Below, piece by piece: positions 15,671-23,568 of a stretch of 52,878 nt of DNA (within the stretch, counting starts at the first letter, position 1; the number at the start of each line of letters is the position of its first letter). The notes below the pieces were generated by a model. The model had not been told where the DNA came from. It searched no databases and saw nothing but the letters and a program-made list of their open reading frames with translations. The stretch covers positions 1 through 52,878 of the forward strand of contig CBDUWQ010000003.1 in assembly GCA_965370965.1 (NCBI GenBank), read 5' to 3'. Made by a program: the position numbers and the translations under genes. Source of the DNA: GH45 sp965370965. GTDB lineage: Bacteria > Bacteroidota > Bacteroidia > Bacteroidales > SZUA-534.

Positions 15671-16414
15671 CTAATTATTACCTAAACCAAGGTGTTGATT
15701 TATCTGTTTTTTGATTTTTTCCAACAATTCTATTTCCGTTAGGTTACCCCTATGCATTGGCTTTAGTGCAGTATATTTTATTCTTATTCCAAAGTTTAGA
15801 GGAAATTGACCCCATTTGTGCAATTTATAATTACCATCAATTACCATTGGTACTATTAATGCGCTGGGGGCGGCTCTTAATAGTGTTTTAAATCCGGCTG
15901 GTTTAAAGTCGTTTAATTTTCCGTTTTTACTACGTGTTCCTTCGGGATAAATACAAACCGACCAGTTTTTTTCTTCCATATTTTTCCCTAATCTAAAAAT
16001 TTCTTTTATTGCCTGCGCCCCACTTTCTCTGTTAATTATAGCAGAACCACCTTTGCGTAAGTTGTACGATATGCTTGGGTAGTATCTTCCTAACTCTTTT
16101 TTTGCAATAAATTTTGGATGGTGTTTGTGAAAACCCCATGCTATGGGTGCAACATCGTGCATGCTTTGATGATTTGATATTATTATTAGAGGCACGTTTT
16201 TTGGTAAGTTGTTAAAACCATGATATGTAAAATGGCACAAAAGTGCATGTAAGTTTTGAACAAATAAATAGTTTATCAAATCAACTACTGTTTTATGAGA
16301 TTTGTATCCAAAAAGATTATAGGCAATAACCTGAATAGGATGAAGACTTATTAATAATACGATCATTAAAAAATAATGGATTATTGTTAATGGATAAGCT
16401 ATAATCTTACGCAT
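15671..16414 (-). CDS. PlsC-type 1-acyl-glycerol-3-phosphate acyltransferase family protein
   Basis: 247 residues. The acyltransferase motifs are NHQSMHD (HxxxxD, catalytic His/Asp, about residues 80-86) and YPEGTRS (about 157-163), with a third block PMVIDG. A hydrophobic N-terminus (residues about 8-35) should anchor it to the inner membrane. Family members transfer acyl chains from acyl-ACP or acyl-CoA to a hydroxyl such as lysophosphatidic acid. First gene of the four-gene operon, separated from nrdJ by a terminator at 16442-16466, which suggests its own promoter; TATCTTTA (minus strand, 16432-16439) is a near match to the -7 box. Context suggests it may move an unusual acyl chain made by the downstream enzymes, but housekeeping phospholipid synthesis is possible. 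Confidence 0.88.
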   Translation of the reverse strand: MRKIIAYPLTIIHYFLMIVLLISLHPIQVIAYNLFGYKSHKTVVDLINYLFVQNLHALLCHFTYHGFNNLPKNVPLIIISNHQSMHDVAPIAWGFHKHHPKFIAKKELGRYYPSISYNLRKGGSAIINRESGAQAIKEIFRLGKNMEEKNWSVCIYPEGTRSKNGKLNDFKPAGFKTLLRAAPSALIVPMVIDGNYKLHKWGQFPLNFGIRIKYTALKPMHRGNLTEIELLEKIKKQINQHLGLGNN

Positions 16415-16441
16415 ATGCTCTTTTTAAGGTTTAAAGATATT

Positions 16442-16466
16442 AAAAAAGGGGCTTTATCATAGCCCC
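16442..16466 (-). terminator. Rho-independent terminator after nrdJ
   Basis: On the minus strand GGGGCT-ATGATAA-AGCCCC is followed by TTTTTT, directly after the nrdJ stop. It separates the reductase transcript from the plsC-like operon. Confidence 0.8.
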
Positions 16467-16497
16467 AGTTTCAAATATTTGTATTTGTTAAAGAAAA

Positions 16498-19059
16498 TTA
16501 TCCACACTTTGAATACCCACAATTTGAGCATGTAAGACAACCATCTTGATAAATAATTGTATTCTCATGTTCACATTCGGGACAAATTGTGCCTTCTTTT
16601 GCTTTTGTCCCATCCTCAACATATCTTTTTAAGGCGCGTGCTACACCTTTTTTCCAAGTATTAATGGTTTCCGAATCAAGCTCTAACGAATCAACCAAAG
16701 CTACTACCTGAGCTATTGGCATACCATGCCTTAATACACCTGAAATTAATTTGGCATAGTTCCAAAACTCAGGGGCAAATTTGTGCGACAGCCCTTCAAC
16801 AGTAGTTTTGTAGCCATATTTGTTTTCGTATTGAAAATCATAACGTGTACTGCCCTCTTCGTTTATATTTTTGATTATCCTTCCTCTTTCAATTGTTTTT
16901 GGAATTGGTAGCACATCATCTTCGGCAAGACCGGTGAAAATTTCATACGGTCTGTTTTCAAGAATACCAATAAATGCAATCCAGTTTTCGTTGTTATTGT
17001 TAAACCTAAGAATATCCGCCTCAAGTATTTTAGGGCGTTTGATTGTTGCCAGTTGTGGTGCTTTTTTGTCTTTTTTATTTGATATCAATACACCCGAGCG
17101 TGAACCATCGCGATAAACGGTAACTCCTTTACAACCACTTTTCCAAGCCTCAATATAAAGTTCGCTTACTAATTCTTCTTTGGCATCCTCAGGCAAATTA
17201 ATGGTAACGCTAATTGAGTGGTCAACCCATTTTTGGATAGCCCCCTGCATTTTAACTTTTTGATGCCAATCAACATCATTTGAGGTTGCTTTATAATATG
17301 GCGATTCTTTTATTACCTCATCCATTTGCTCGTCGTCCATGTTTTTTACTTCATCAACATTGTAGCCTTTAACCTTTAGCCATGTTATAAAATTATGATG
17401 AAATACATTGTACTCTTCCCAACTGTCATTTACATCGTCAACAAAATCAATTTTAGCATTTTTATCGTTTGGGTTTACTTTTCGGCGGCGTTTATAAACC
17501 GGTAAAAAAACAGGCTCAATACCCGATGTTGTTTGGGTCATTATGCTTGTTGTGCCTGTGGGTGCTATTGTTAATAGTGCAATATTTCTACGACCATGCC
17601 TCATCATATCACTATGCAACTGTGGGTCTTCTTGTTTTATTCTTAAAAGTATAGGGTTGTTTACTTCACGTTGGGCATCAAAAATAGTAAAAGGGCCACG
17701 TTCCTTTGCCATTTCTACTGATGATTTATAGGCCGATAATGCTAATGTTTTTTGCACTTCAACAGCAAATTCACTTGCATTTGGTGTGCCATAGCGTAAG
17801 CCTAATGCTGCCAACATATCGCCTTCGCCGGTAATTCCAACACCTGTACGGCGTCCTTCTTTTGCTTTTTGTTTAATATTTTCCCATAAATTAGTTTCGG
17901 TGCGCTTTACTTCGTGCTCTTCGGGGTCTGACACCACTTTGTCTATTATTGCATCTATTTTTTCTAATTCAAGGTCAATAATATCATCCATTATTCGTTG
18001 GGCATATTTAACATGCTCTTTAAAAAGTTCAAAATTGAATTTTGCTTCTTCGGTAAACGGATTATCAACATAGCTGTATAAATTTATTGCTAAAAGCCTG
18101 CAACTATCGTAAGGGCATAATGGTATTTCGCCGCAAGGGTTTGTCGATACTGTTTTGTATCCTAAATCGGCATAACAATCGGGAATACTTTCGCGAATTA
18201 CGGTATCCCAAAATAAAATTCCGGGCTCGGCCGATTTCCATGCATTATGCACTATTTTTTTCCAAATATCTTGTGCATTTACGTCTTTTGTAAAGGTGGG
18301 GTTATCAGAGTCAATTGGGTATTGCTGTTTATATGGGGTTCCGTTAATTACCGACTCCATAAAATCATCGTCAATTTTTACTGAAATATTTGCTCCGGTA
18401 ACTTTGTCCGATTCTATTTTTGCATCAATAAACGATTCAGCATCGGGGTGCTTGCTCGAAACAGAAAGCATAAGTGCCCCACGCCTGCCATCTTGTGCCA
18501 CCTCGCGTGTTGAGTTTGAATAGCGCTCCATAAACGGAACCAACCCTGTGCTAGTTAATGCCGAATTTTTTACTGGGCTGCCTTTTGGCCTAATGTGTGA
18601 AAGGTCGTGACCAACGCCTCCGCGCCGTTTCATTAATTGTACCTGTTCTTGGTCAATCATCATAACGCCTCCGTATGAATCGGCAGGGGTTTGACGTCCT
18701 ATTACAAAACAGTTTGATAGTGAACCAATTTGATGATTATTACCTATACCGGTCATTGGACCGCCCTGAGGAATTATATATTTAAAATCTTTTAGTAATT
18801 GGTAAACTTTTTCTTCTGACATTGGGTTGGGGTACTTTTTTTCAATACGGCTCAACTCCATAGCAAGCCTTTTGTGCATTTGGTCAGGGGTTAGTTCAAA
18901 AATACTGCCATACGAGTCTTTTAAGGCATACTTATTTACCCATACGGTTGCTGCAAGCTCATCGCCTTTAAAATATTCTAATGCAGCTTTTACAGCCTCT
19001 TCATAAGAATATATTTTTTGTTTTTGTTCTGTTTTTACAGTCATTTCTTCAGTCAGCAT
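16498..19059 (-). CDS. nrdJ: Adenosylcobalamin-dependent (class II) ribonucleotide reductase
   Basis: Reduces ribonucleotides to deoxyribonucleotides with a B12-generated thiyl radical and needs no oxygen. 853 residues. The catalytic core shows SNCFVIG (first redox Cys), NPCGEIPLCPYDSCRL (Asn/Cys/Glu of the radical site) and IAPTGTTSIM (phosphate loop). The C-terminal tail has CPECEHENT and CSNCGYSKCG, a zinc-ribbon-like set plus reducing cysteines typical of the large bacterial NrdJ. No NrdB-type small subunit is adjacent, as expected for class II. The first Met (19059) or the one five codons later could be the start. I saw no cobalamin riboswitch in the 240 bases upstream. Confidence 0.95.
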   Translation of the reverse strand: MLTEEMTVKTEQKQKIYSYEEAVKAALEYFKGDELAATVWVNKYALKDSYGSIFELTPDQMHKRLAMELSRIEKKYPNPMSEEKVYQLLKDFKYIIPQGGPMTGIGNNHQIGSLSNCFVIGRQTPADSYGGVMMIDQEQVQLMKRRGGVGHDLSHIRPKGSPVKNSALTSTGLVPFMERYSNSTREVAQDGRRGALMLSVSSKHPDAESFIDAKIESDKVTGANISVKIDDDFMESVINGTPYKQQYPIDSDNPTFTKDVNAQDIWKKIVHNAWKSAEPGILFWDTVIRESIPDCYADLGYKTVSTNPCGEIPLCPYDSCRLLAINLYSYVDNPFTEEAKFNFELFKEHVKYAQRIMDDIIDLELEKIDAIIDKVVSDPEEHEVKRTETNLWENIKQKAKEGRRTGVGITGEGDMLAALGLRYGTPNASEFAVEVQKTLALSAYKSSVEMAKERGPFTIFDAQREVNNPILLRIKQEDPQLHSDMMRHGRRNIALLTIAPTGTTSIMTQTTSGIEPVFLPVYKRRRKVNPNDKNAKIDFVDDVNDSWEEYNVFHHNFITWLKVKGYNVDEVKNMDDEQMDEVIKESPYYKATSNDVDWHQKVKMQGAIQKWVDHSISVTINLPEDAKEELVSELYIEAWKSGCKGVTVYRDGSRSGVLISNKKDKKAPQLATIKRPKILEADILRFNNNNENWIAFIGILENRPYEIFTGLAEDDVLPIPKTIERGRIIKNINEEGSTRYDFQYENKYGYKTTVEGLSHKFAPEFWNYAKLISGVLRHGMPIAQVVALVDSLELDSETINTWKKGVARALKRYVEDGTKAKEGTICPECEHENTIIYQDGCLTCSNCGYSKCG

Positions 19060-19299
19060 TTTTGCAATAGTTTACCTGGTTATTAATTCTTTTTTGTTGT
19101 TAAATAATTCCTTATAGGGCAGAAAATTTGTTATGCGAAAGTAACTCTAAACTAAATATTATTAAAAATCACTTATTAACATTTTTTGGTGATAATTCAG
19201 TAATAAATTGATATATAATTTATTATCCAGTTGATTTCTCAATTTTTTTTGTGAAAAGGCATGAGTATTCTTATTGGGCAAATTAATTAAATACAACTG

Positions 19300-20529
19300 T
19301 TATTTGAACAGTTTTGAGAGTATTATTTCTGTTCCTCCACGCATAGAATCAACATACTGCAATGCTGATTTACCTGCTTTTTGCCTGTGGCTTTTATCAT
19401 TGAGCAGGCTATTTAAAAGTGTTTCAAATTCATGAAAATCAGATATTGAATAACCCGATGCAATATTGATTAAATCGCAAGCTTCTTGAAACCGTTTATA
19501 ATTAGGACCAAATATAACGGGCAAACCATAAGTAACTGCCTCTAATGTATTATGTATGCCTTTACCAAAGCCTCCACCTATATATGAAATTTTACCGTAC
19601 CTATACAGCGACGATAATATTCCTATGCTGTCGATAATAAGTATGTTGGTTTGTAAAATATTTTGTGTATTGGCATCAGAAAATTTTAATAGGGGTAATT
19701 TAAATAATGCTTCTATTTTGTTGATATGTGATTTGTGGATTTCATGAGGTGCTATAATCCATTTTACTTTATCGGGGTATTTATGTGCGTATTCTGCAAT
19801 AATTTCCTCATCTTTTTCCCATGTGCTGCCTGCAATAATAACAAAACTATTTTTTGCAAATTGTTCAATTAAATCAATGGGGGCGGCATTTTTTGCTAAT
19901 GCATAAACCCTGTCAAATCGTGTATCGCCTGCTACTTCAACCTGTGTAATATTTATTTTGGCAAGTAAATCTTTCGACTCTTGGTTTTGCACATATATTT
20001 TATTAAAAAAGGTAAGCATTTTACGATACCAACCTCCGTACCATTTAAAAAAGAGTTGTTTTTTTCTAAATATTGCTGAAAAAATATAGGTTGGTATATT
20101 TTGCTTTTTTAGCTGGCTTAGGTAGTGAAACCAAAACTCATATTTTACAAAGAATACTACTTTTGGTTTTATAATATTGATAAAACGCTTAGCATTGTGC
20201 TTTGAATCAATGGGGAGGTAAAAAATATAGTCGGCACCTTTATAGTTTTTACGTATTTCGTATCCCGATGGCGAAAAAAAGGTAAGTAGTATTTTATAAT
20301 CGGGATATCTGTTTTTAAACCCCTCAATTACCGGTCGCCCTTGTTCAAATTCGCCAAGCGATGATACATGAAACCATACAATATTTTCATTGCCTTTTAT
20401 TGCATCGCTAATATTTAAAAAAATATTTTTGCGTCCATTAACCCATTGCTTTGCCTTAGTATTAAAAAGCGATGCAACCCTTATGGCAATGCTATAAAAC
20501 CAAATGCTTATGTTGTAAATTATAATCAT
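19300..20529 (-). CDS. waaA: 3-deoxy-D-manno-octulosonic acid (Kdo) transferase
   Basis: Transfers Kdo from CMP-Kdo to the lipid A precursor at the cytoplasmic face of the inner membrane. 409 residues with a GT-B fold of family GT30. An N-terminal hydrophobic anchor (about 3-20) is followed by WFHVSSLGEFEQGRPVIE, which contains the conserved catalytic Glu, then KVVFFVKYEFW and, in the C-terminal half, the Kdo-transferase nucleotide-sugar loop ISYIGGGFGKGIHNTLE and GLPVIFGP. Length is normal for the family. It stands 60 bases upstream of the toxin gene on the same strand but is probably a separate unit. It shows that the organism makes Kdo-containing LPS. Confidence 0.93.
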   Translation of the reverse strand: MIIIYNISIWFYSIAIRVASLFNTKAKQWVNGRKNIFLNISDAIKGNENIVWFHVSSLGEFEQGRPVIEGFKNRYPDYKILLTFFSPSGYEIRKNYKGADYIFYLPIDSKHNAKRFINIIKPKVVFFVKYEFWFHYLSQLKKQNIPTYIFSAIFRKKQLFFKWYGGWYRKMLTFFNKIYVQNQESKDLLAKINITQVEVAGDTRFDRVYALAKNAAPIDLIEQFAKNSFVIIAGSTWEKDEEIIAEYAHKYPDKVKWIIAPHEIHKSHINKIEALFKLPLLKFSDANTQNILQTNILIIDSIGILSSLYRYGKISYIGGGFGKGIHNTLEAVTYGLPVIFGPNYKRFQEACDLINIASGYSISDFHEFETLLNSLLNDKSHRQKAGKSALQYVDSMRGGTEIILSKLFK

Positions 20530-20590
20530 ATTTAGTGTAGGTCTCTAACTTTAAAAGTCATTATTTATACGTTAGTATTATACTTTGTGT

Positions 20591-21004
20591 TTAGAAATCT
20601 TCAAGAAATTCAGCCATTGTAACAATCTTCGTTTTTTCAATCTTTTTAAAGGTCAATAAATCCTTATCTTCTGAAATCAAGTATTTTGCTTTACCATCAA
20701 TGGCAAGATTGAGTAAAAAGTTGTCTTTTATATTACGGCAATCGTTAACGTCTGATTTTACCTCTACTAATTTTCCGATTGAATCAAAAAACGTTAGAAG
20801 TTTTTCAATATCGGAATTAGAAAAATATTTTTGAAATTTGGGTCGTTTTGTGACTAATAAGAATTCTTCAATCAATTCCTTTGAAAACAAAAGCTGAATT
20901 TTCTTATTTTCAAAAAAACTATCCAGCTTTATGTAATTTTTGGTAATTAAGAAACTGATCCAAAGGTTTGTGTCAATTATAATCCTTTTTTTCCTAATCT
21001 TCAT
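20591..21004 (-). CDS. PIN-domain toxin (VapC-like putative ribonuclease)
   Basis: 137 residues of the COG1569-type PIN family: IIIDTNLWISFL gives the first metal-binding Asp (Asp11), FSKELIEEFLLV a conserved Glu, and DNFLLNLAIDGKAKYLISEDKDLL the distal acidic residues. Such proteins cleave RNA and act as toxins paired with a small antitoxin. The start overlaps the last 11 bases of the upstream antitoxin gene, a strong sign of translational coupling. The acidic site appears intact, so the toxin is probably functional. Confidence 0.85.
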   Translation of the reverse strand: MKIRKKRIIIDTNLWISFLITKNYIKLDSFFENKKIQLLFSKELIEEFLLVTKRPKFQKYFSNSDIEKLLTFFDSIGKLVEVKSDVNDCRNIKDNFLLNLAIDGKAKYLISEDKDLLTFKKIEKTKIVTMAEFLEDF

Positions 21005-21209
21005 ACCTTATACTTCTAATACTTTCAACTTCAGCTGTTATTTCGTCTAATGGTGGGGCAACATCCGAATTCATGCGTAGATTTATTAATAAATCCATGA
21101 AATCGGATTGCTTTTTTTCCTTTTTAATGCTGATAAGGTTTAAATCTGCTAATCCCTTTAGAATATTTTTAGCTTTAGGGTTTAATATTTCGATTCTTAC
21201 AGTTTCCAT
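20994..21209 (-). CDS. Small antitoxin partner of the PIN-domain protein
   Basis: 71 residues beginning METVRIEILNPKAKNILKGLADLNLI, a pattern common for Bacteroidota antitoxins upstream of PIN proteins. The C-terminal acidic tail (DEITAEVESIRS) would be the toxin-neutralising part. It overlaps the toxin gene by 11 bases. Likely a transcriptional autoregulator, by analogy with VapB proteins; no clear ribbon-helix-helix signature can be confirmed by eye. Confidence 0.75.
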   Translation of the reverse strand: METVRIEILNPKAKNILKGLADLNLISIKKEKKQSDFMDLLINLRMNSDVAPPLDEITAEVESIRSIRYED

Positions 21210-21292
21210 TTTATTTACTTTTATACAAAGTTAATATTTTTATTGGAAAGCTATTTTATTGCAGCGATAGTATAAAGTATAACTCTGTCATA

Positions 21293-22054
21293 TTAATAGT
21301 AAAAATATCCGGTTGCCTGACGTCTTCGGAAAGGGATAAACCATCCTACTTTTATTGAATATAACAGGTCTAAGCGTTGACTTTCTATTTTTTGGTTGGT
21401 TGAATAATCCCAAGCTCTGCGGTTTTCTGTCCATGCCTGAACAAACTCAAATCCCACAAAAAAATGGTAACCCCCTTTATTGCTAAAATTTTGCCACCCT
21501 ATAAACTCACTTAGCGACAACCCGTTACACATACGGTCGTATCCTTTTCGGTAATCGCCTAATACCTGAGGTGTGTTATTGCCTACATTTTCAATATAAA
21601 TTTTATGTTGTAGAAGTCCTATTCCCCCACGTATAAAAATGCCGCTGTTTTTATTATTTTTTGATACTGGTATTATTTTTCCAAATGTTGCTTTTATCTG
21701 CATGCCAGCCTGTCGCATTTTTATTGTGCTTGGCTCGCCATACATATTGGTAATTTCGTTGTTTGAATTCATAATATTCACAAGCGAGTTTTCCTTTAAA
21801 TCGTTGCCAAAAATATAAGTTGCTTCGGCTCCTAATATCCAATTTGTTGAGGTTTTATATCCTGCACCGCCTCCAATTTCAGAACTTACCCCAAATCGTT
21901 TTTGCAGGTCGCCTGCCGGAGATTGAAATGAATATGTAGCATATACAAAAGGAAAACTTTCGGGTTTAAGCTCACTATTTTGGGCGTTTGTATTTAATGC
22001 AAAAATGGTAATGAGCAGGCTTGTTATAATATTTTGTTTATATAAACGATGCAT
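21293..22054 (-). CDS. Predicted outer-membrane beta-barrel protein
   Basis: 253 residues with a signal peptide (MHRLYKQNIITSLLITIFAL then NTNAQN). Alternating hydrophobic and aromatic strands with Gly-rich turns run through the mature protein (FVYATYSF, WILGAEATYIFG, IFIRGGIGLLQH, YHFFVGFEFVQAW, LLYSIKVGWFIPF). The chain ends with YFYY, as outer-membrane barrels often end with an aromatic. No conserved family was recognised. It stands alone, 84 bases after the antitoxin in reverse order, and is transcribed towards it. A small 8-10-strand barrel of unknown role is the most likely reading. Confidence 0.75.
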   Translation of the reverse strand: MHRLYKQNIITSLLITIFALNTNAQNSELKPESFPFVYATYSFQSPAGDLQKRFGVSSEIGGGAGYKTSTNWILGAEATYIFGNDLKENSLVNIMNSNNEITNMYGEPSTIKMRQAGMQIKATFGKIIPVSKNNKNSGIFIRGGIGLLQHKIYIENVGNNTPQVLGDYRKGYDRMCNGLSLSEFIGWQNFSNKGGYHFFVGFEFVQAWTENRRAWDYSTNQKIESQRLDLLYSIKVGWFIPFRRRQATGYFYY

Positions 22055-22222
22055 GTTTTATATTTTTACTTTTAACGGTGCAAAAATAGAAATATTATGG
22101 GAATTAATAACTCAAACAGAAAAGAAAGCTCCAAGGGTATATTTTATTACTGATATGTGAATAATACCGATTGTGAATCAAAGTTACCGATATACTTCAT
22201 TAGTATTTGTATATCAGTTTTG

Positions 22223-22270
22223 ATTCTACATCGGCATTATACCAGTAATTTTAATTTTAAAATGGTATAA
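22223..22270. repeat. 48-bp dispersed hairpin repeat, copy 1
   Basis: The unit contains the arms TTATACCA and TGGTATAA around an AT-rich loop, and it matches 45495-45542 at 46 of 48 positions in the same orientation. The two copies are 23 kb apart, both intergenic. The inverted arms suggest a foldback RNA or a miniature mobile remnant. Confidence 0.8.
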
Positions 22271-22366
22271 AACGTAGCAGGCGCTACGTTGTTCAAAAAT
22301 ACAACTCTAATGAACTACCTTGCTGCATGCAGACGAGGTATAAAAAAAAGAGATAATTATTTGCTG

Positions 22367-22401
22367 CAACCTGCCCGCCGTGCAACTTTGGCAGGCGGGT
22401 A
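22367..22401. repeat. CCTGCCCGCC / GGCAGGCGGG inverted repeat
   Basis: Left arm CCTGCCCGCC and right arm GGCAGGCGGG flank a short spacer. Related GC-rich units occur at 35638-35673 and, degenerate, near 42187-42218. These are much richer in GC than their surroundings. Confidence 0.5.
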
Positions 22402-22550
22402 AAACCCACAATGGTGGGATTCAAAACAACTGACCCTGCAAATAGTTGTGTGAATTTAGTAATCTTTGCATTAGATAATTGACTTACAAACCAAGTCTGT
22501 TATGTACTAGGTTAGATAAGATTAATTAACAATTTTACTATATTTGAAAA

Positions 22551-23546
22551 ATGAAACAAACTATACTAAAAGCCTTTTCAAGTTTTACTAATCAAAATGT
22601 TTTAATAATTGGCGATGTAATGATTGACTCGTACATGTGGGGAGCGGTAGAACGTATTTCGCCTGAAGCACCTGTGCCGGTTTTTTCTGTTACAAAAAAG
22701 GAACACCGTTTGGGTGGTGCTGCAAATGTGGGACTAAACATTAGAGCATTGGGTGCAACAGCGGTTATGTGCGCATATATTGGCGATGATGCAAATGGGG
22801 ATATTTTTAAAAGTCTTTTAAAAAAAAGGGGCATGACACATGATGGTATAATTGTTTCAACAGAAAGGAAAACAACAGTAAAAACAAGGGTAATTGGCGG
22901 CAACCAGCATTTACTAAGGGTTGATGATGAAGAAACAGCGCCTATTAACAAAGAGCAGGAAAAGCTATTTAATATCCATATTGATAAACTATTTTTGAAA
23001 TATGATTTTAATTCTATAATTTTTGAAGACTACGACAAGGGGAATATTACTCCCGGCATAATAAATTATGTGGTTAAAAAGGCAAATGCTAAAAATATAC
23101 CCACATTGGTTGATCCTAAAAAGAGAAATTTTCTTGAATATAAAGGTGTTACGCTGTTTAAGCCTAATTTTATTGAAATTTGTGAAGGGCTAAAACTCGA
23201 TATTCCAAAAGGAGACTTTAAAGCTTTGCACAATGCAGCCGGAGTATTAATAAAACAATTGGCAGTAAAACATGTAATGGTTACTTTATCTGAATTGGGA
23301 GTTTTTATTAGTGAAAATGGCAAGTTTTATAACATTCCGGCTCAAATACGCGATATTGCCGATGTGTCGGGTGCAGGTGATACTGTTATTAGTGTAGCAG
23401 CTTGTTGTTTGGCTGCAGGCTTAAGTGCCGATAAGGTGGCTACCATTGCAAATATTGCCGGTGGCTTGGTTTGCGAAAAGGTTGGTGTAGTACCTGTTAA
23501 TAAAGATGTTTTACTTAATGAAGCAATAAAATATTTTGTTAATTAA
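22551..23546 (+). CDS. hldA: D-glycero-beta-D-manno-heptose-7-phosphate kinase (HldE/RfaE kinase domain type)
   Basis: Phosphorylates heptose-7-phosphate at C1 in the ADP-heptose pathway for LPS core. 331 residues with the PfkB/ribokinase fold: VLIIGDVMIDSYMWG at the N-terminus, GGAANVGLNIRALGA (substrate site), LVDPKKRNF and the C-terminal anion hole and catalytic base DVSGAGDTVIS. The heptose family signature ERISPEAPVPVF is present. Only the kinase half is present. The nucleotidyltransferase domain of bifunctional HldE is absent and would have to be encoded elsewhere. It is followed after 22 bases by the TPR sensor kinase, possibly in one transcript. Confidence 0.92.
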   Translation: MKQTILKAFSSFTNQNVLIIGDVMIDSYMWGAVERISPEAPVPVFSVTKKEHRLGGAANVGLNIRALGATAVMCAYIGDDANGDIFKSLLKKRGMTHDGIIVSTERKTTVKTRVIGGNQHLLRVDDEETAPINKEQEKLFNIHIDKLFLKYDFNSIIFEDYDKGNITPGIINYVVKKANAKNIPTLVDPKKRNFLEYKGVTLFKPNFIEICEGLKLDIPKGDFKALHNAAGVLIKQLAVKHVMVTLSELGVFISENGKFYNIPAQIRDIADVSGAGDTVISVAACCLAAGLSADKVATIANIAGGLVCEKVGVVPVNKDVLLNEAIKYFVN

Positions 23547-23568
23547 AAAAAACCGAAAGGTTTTAGAT

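Larger units (their letters stand above)
22055..22550. other. Intergenic region without genes
   Basis: 496 bases between divergent genes. It holds the 48-bp hairpin repeat at 22223-22270 and a GCCTGCCCG-type inverted repeat at 22367-22401. A promoter-like TAATCTTTGC about 85 bases before hldA (near 22459) is one base off the -7 consensus spacing. No ORF with coding character was seen. Confidence 0.6.

Noticed and set aside
19060..19299. Cobalamin riboswitch ahead of the B12-dependent reductase
   Set aside because: The 240 bases upstream show no B12-box-like core (GCCACTG-type) nor the required multi-helix layout; the region is AT-rich without structure I could support.
23536..23568. Earlier TTG start for the TPR kinase overlapping hldA
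   Set aside because: It would add a charged leader before a clean signal peptide; the ATG at 23569 is preferred.
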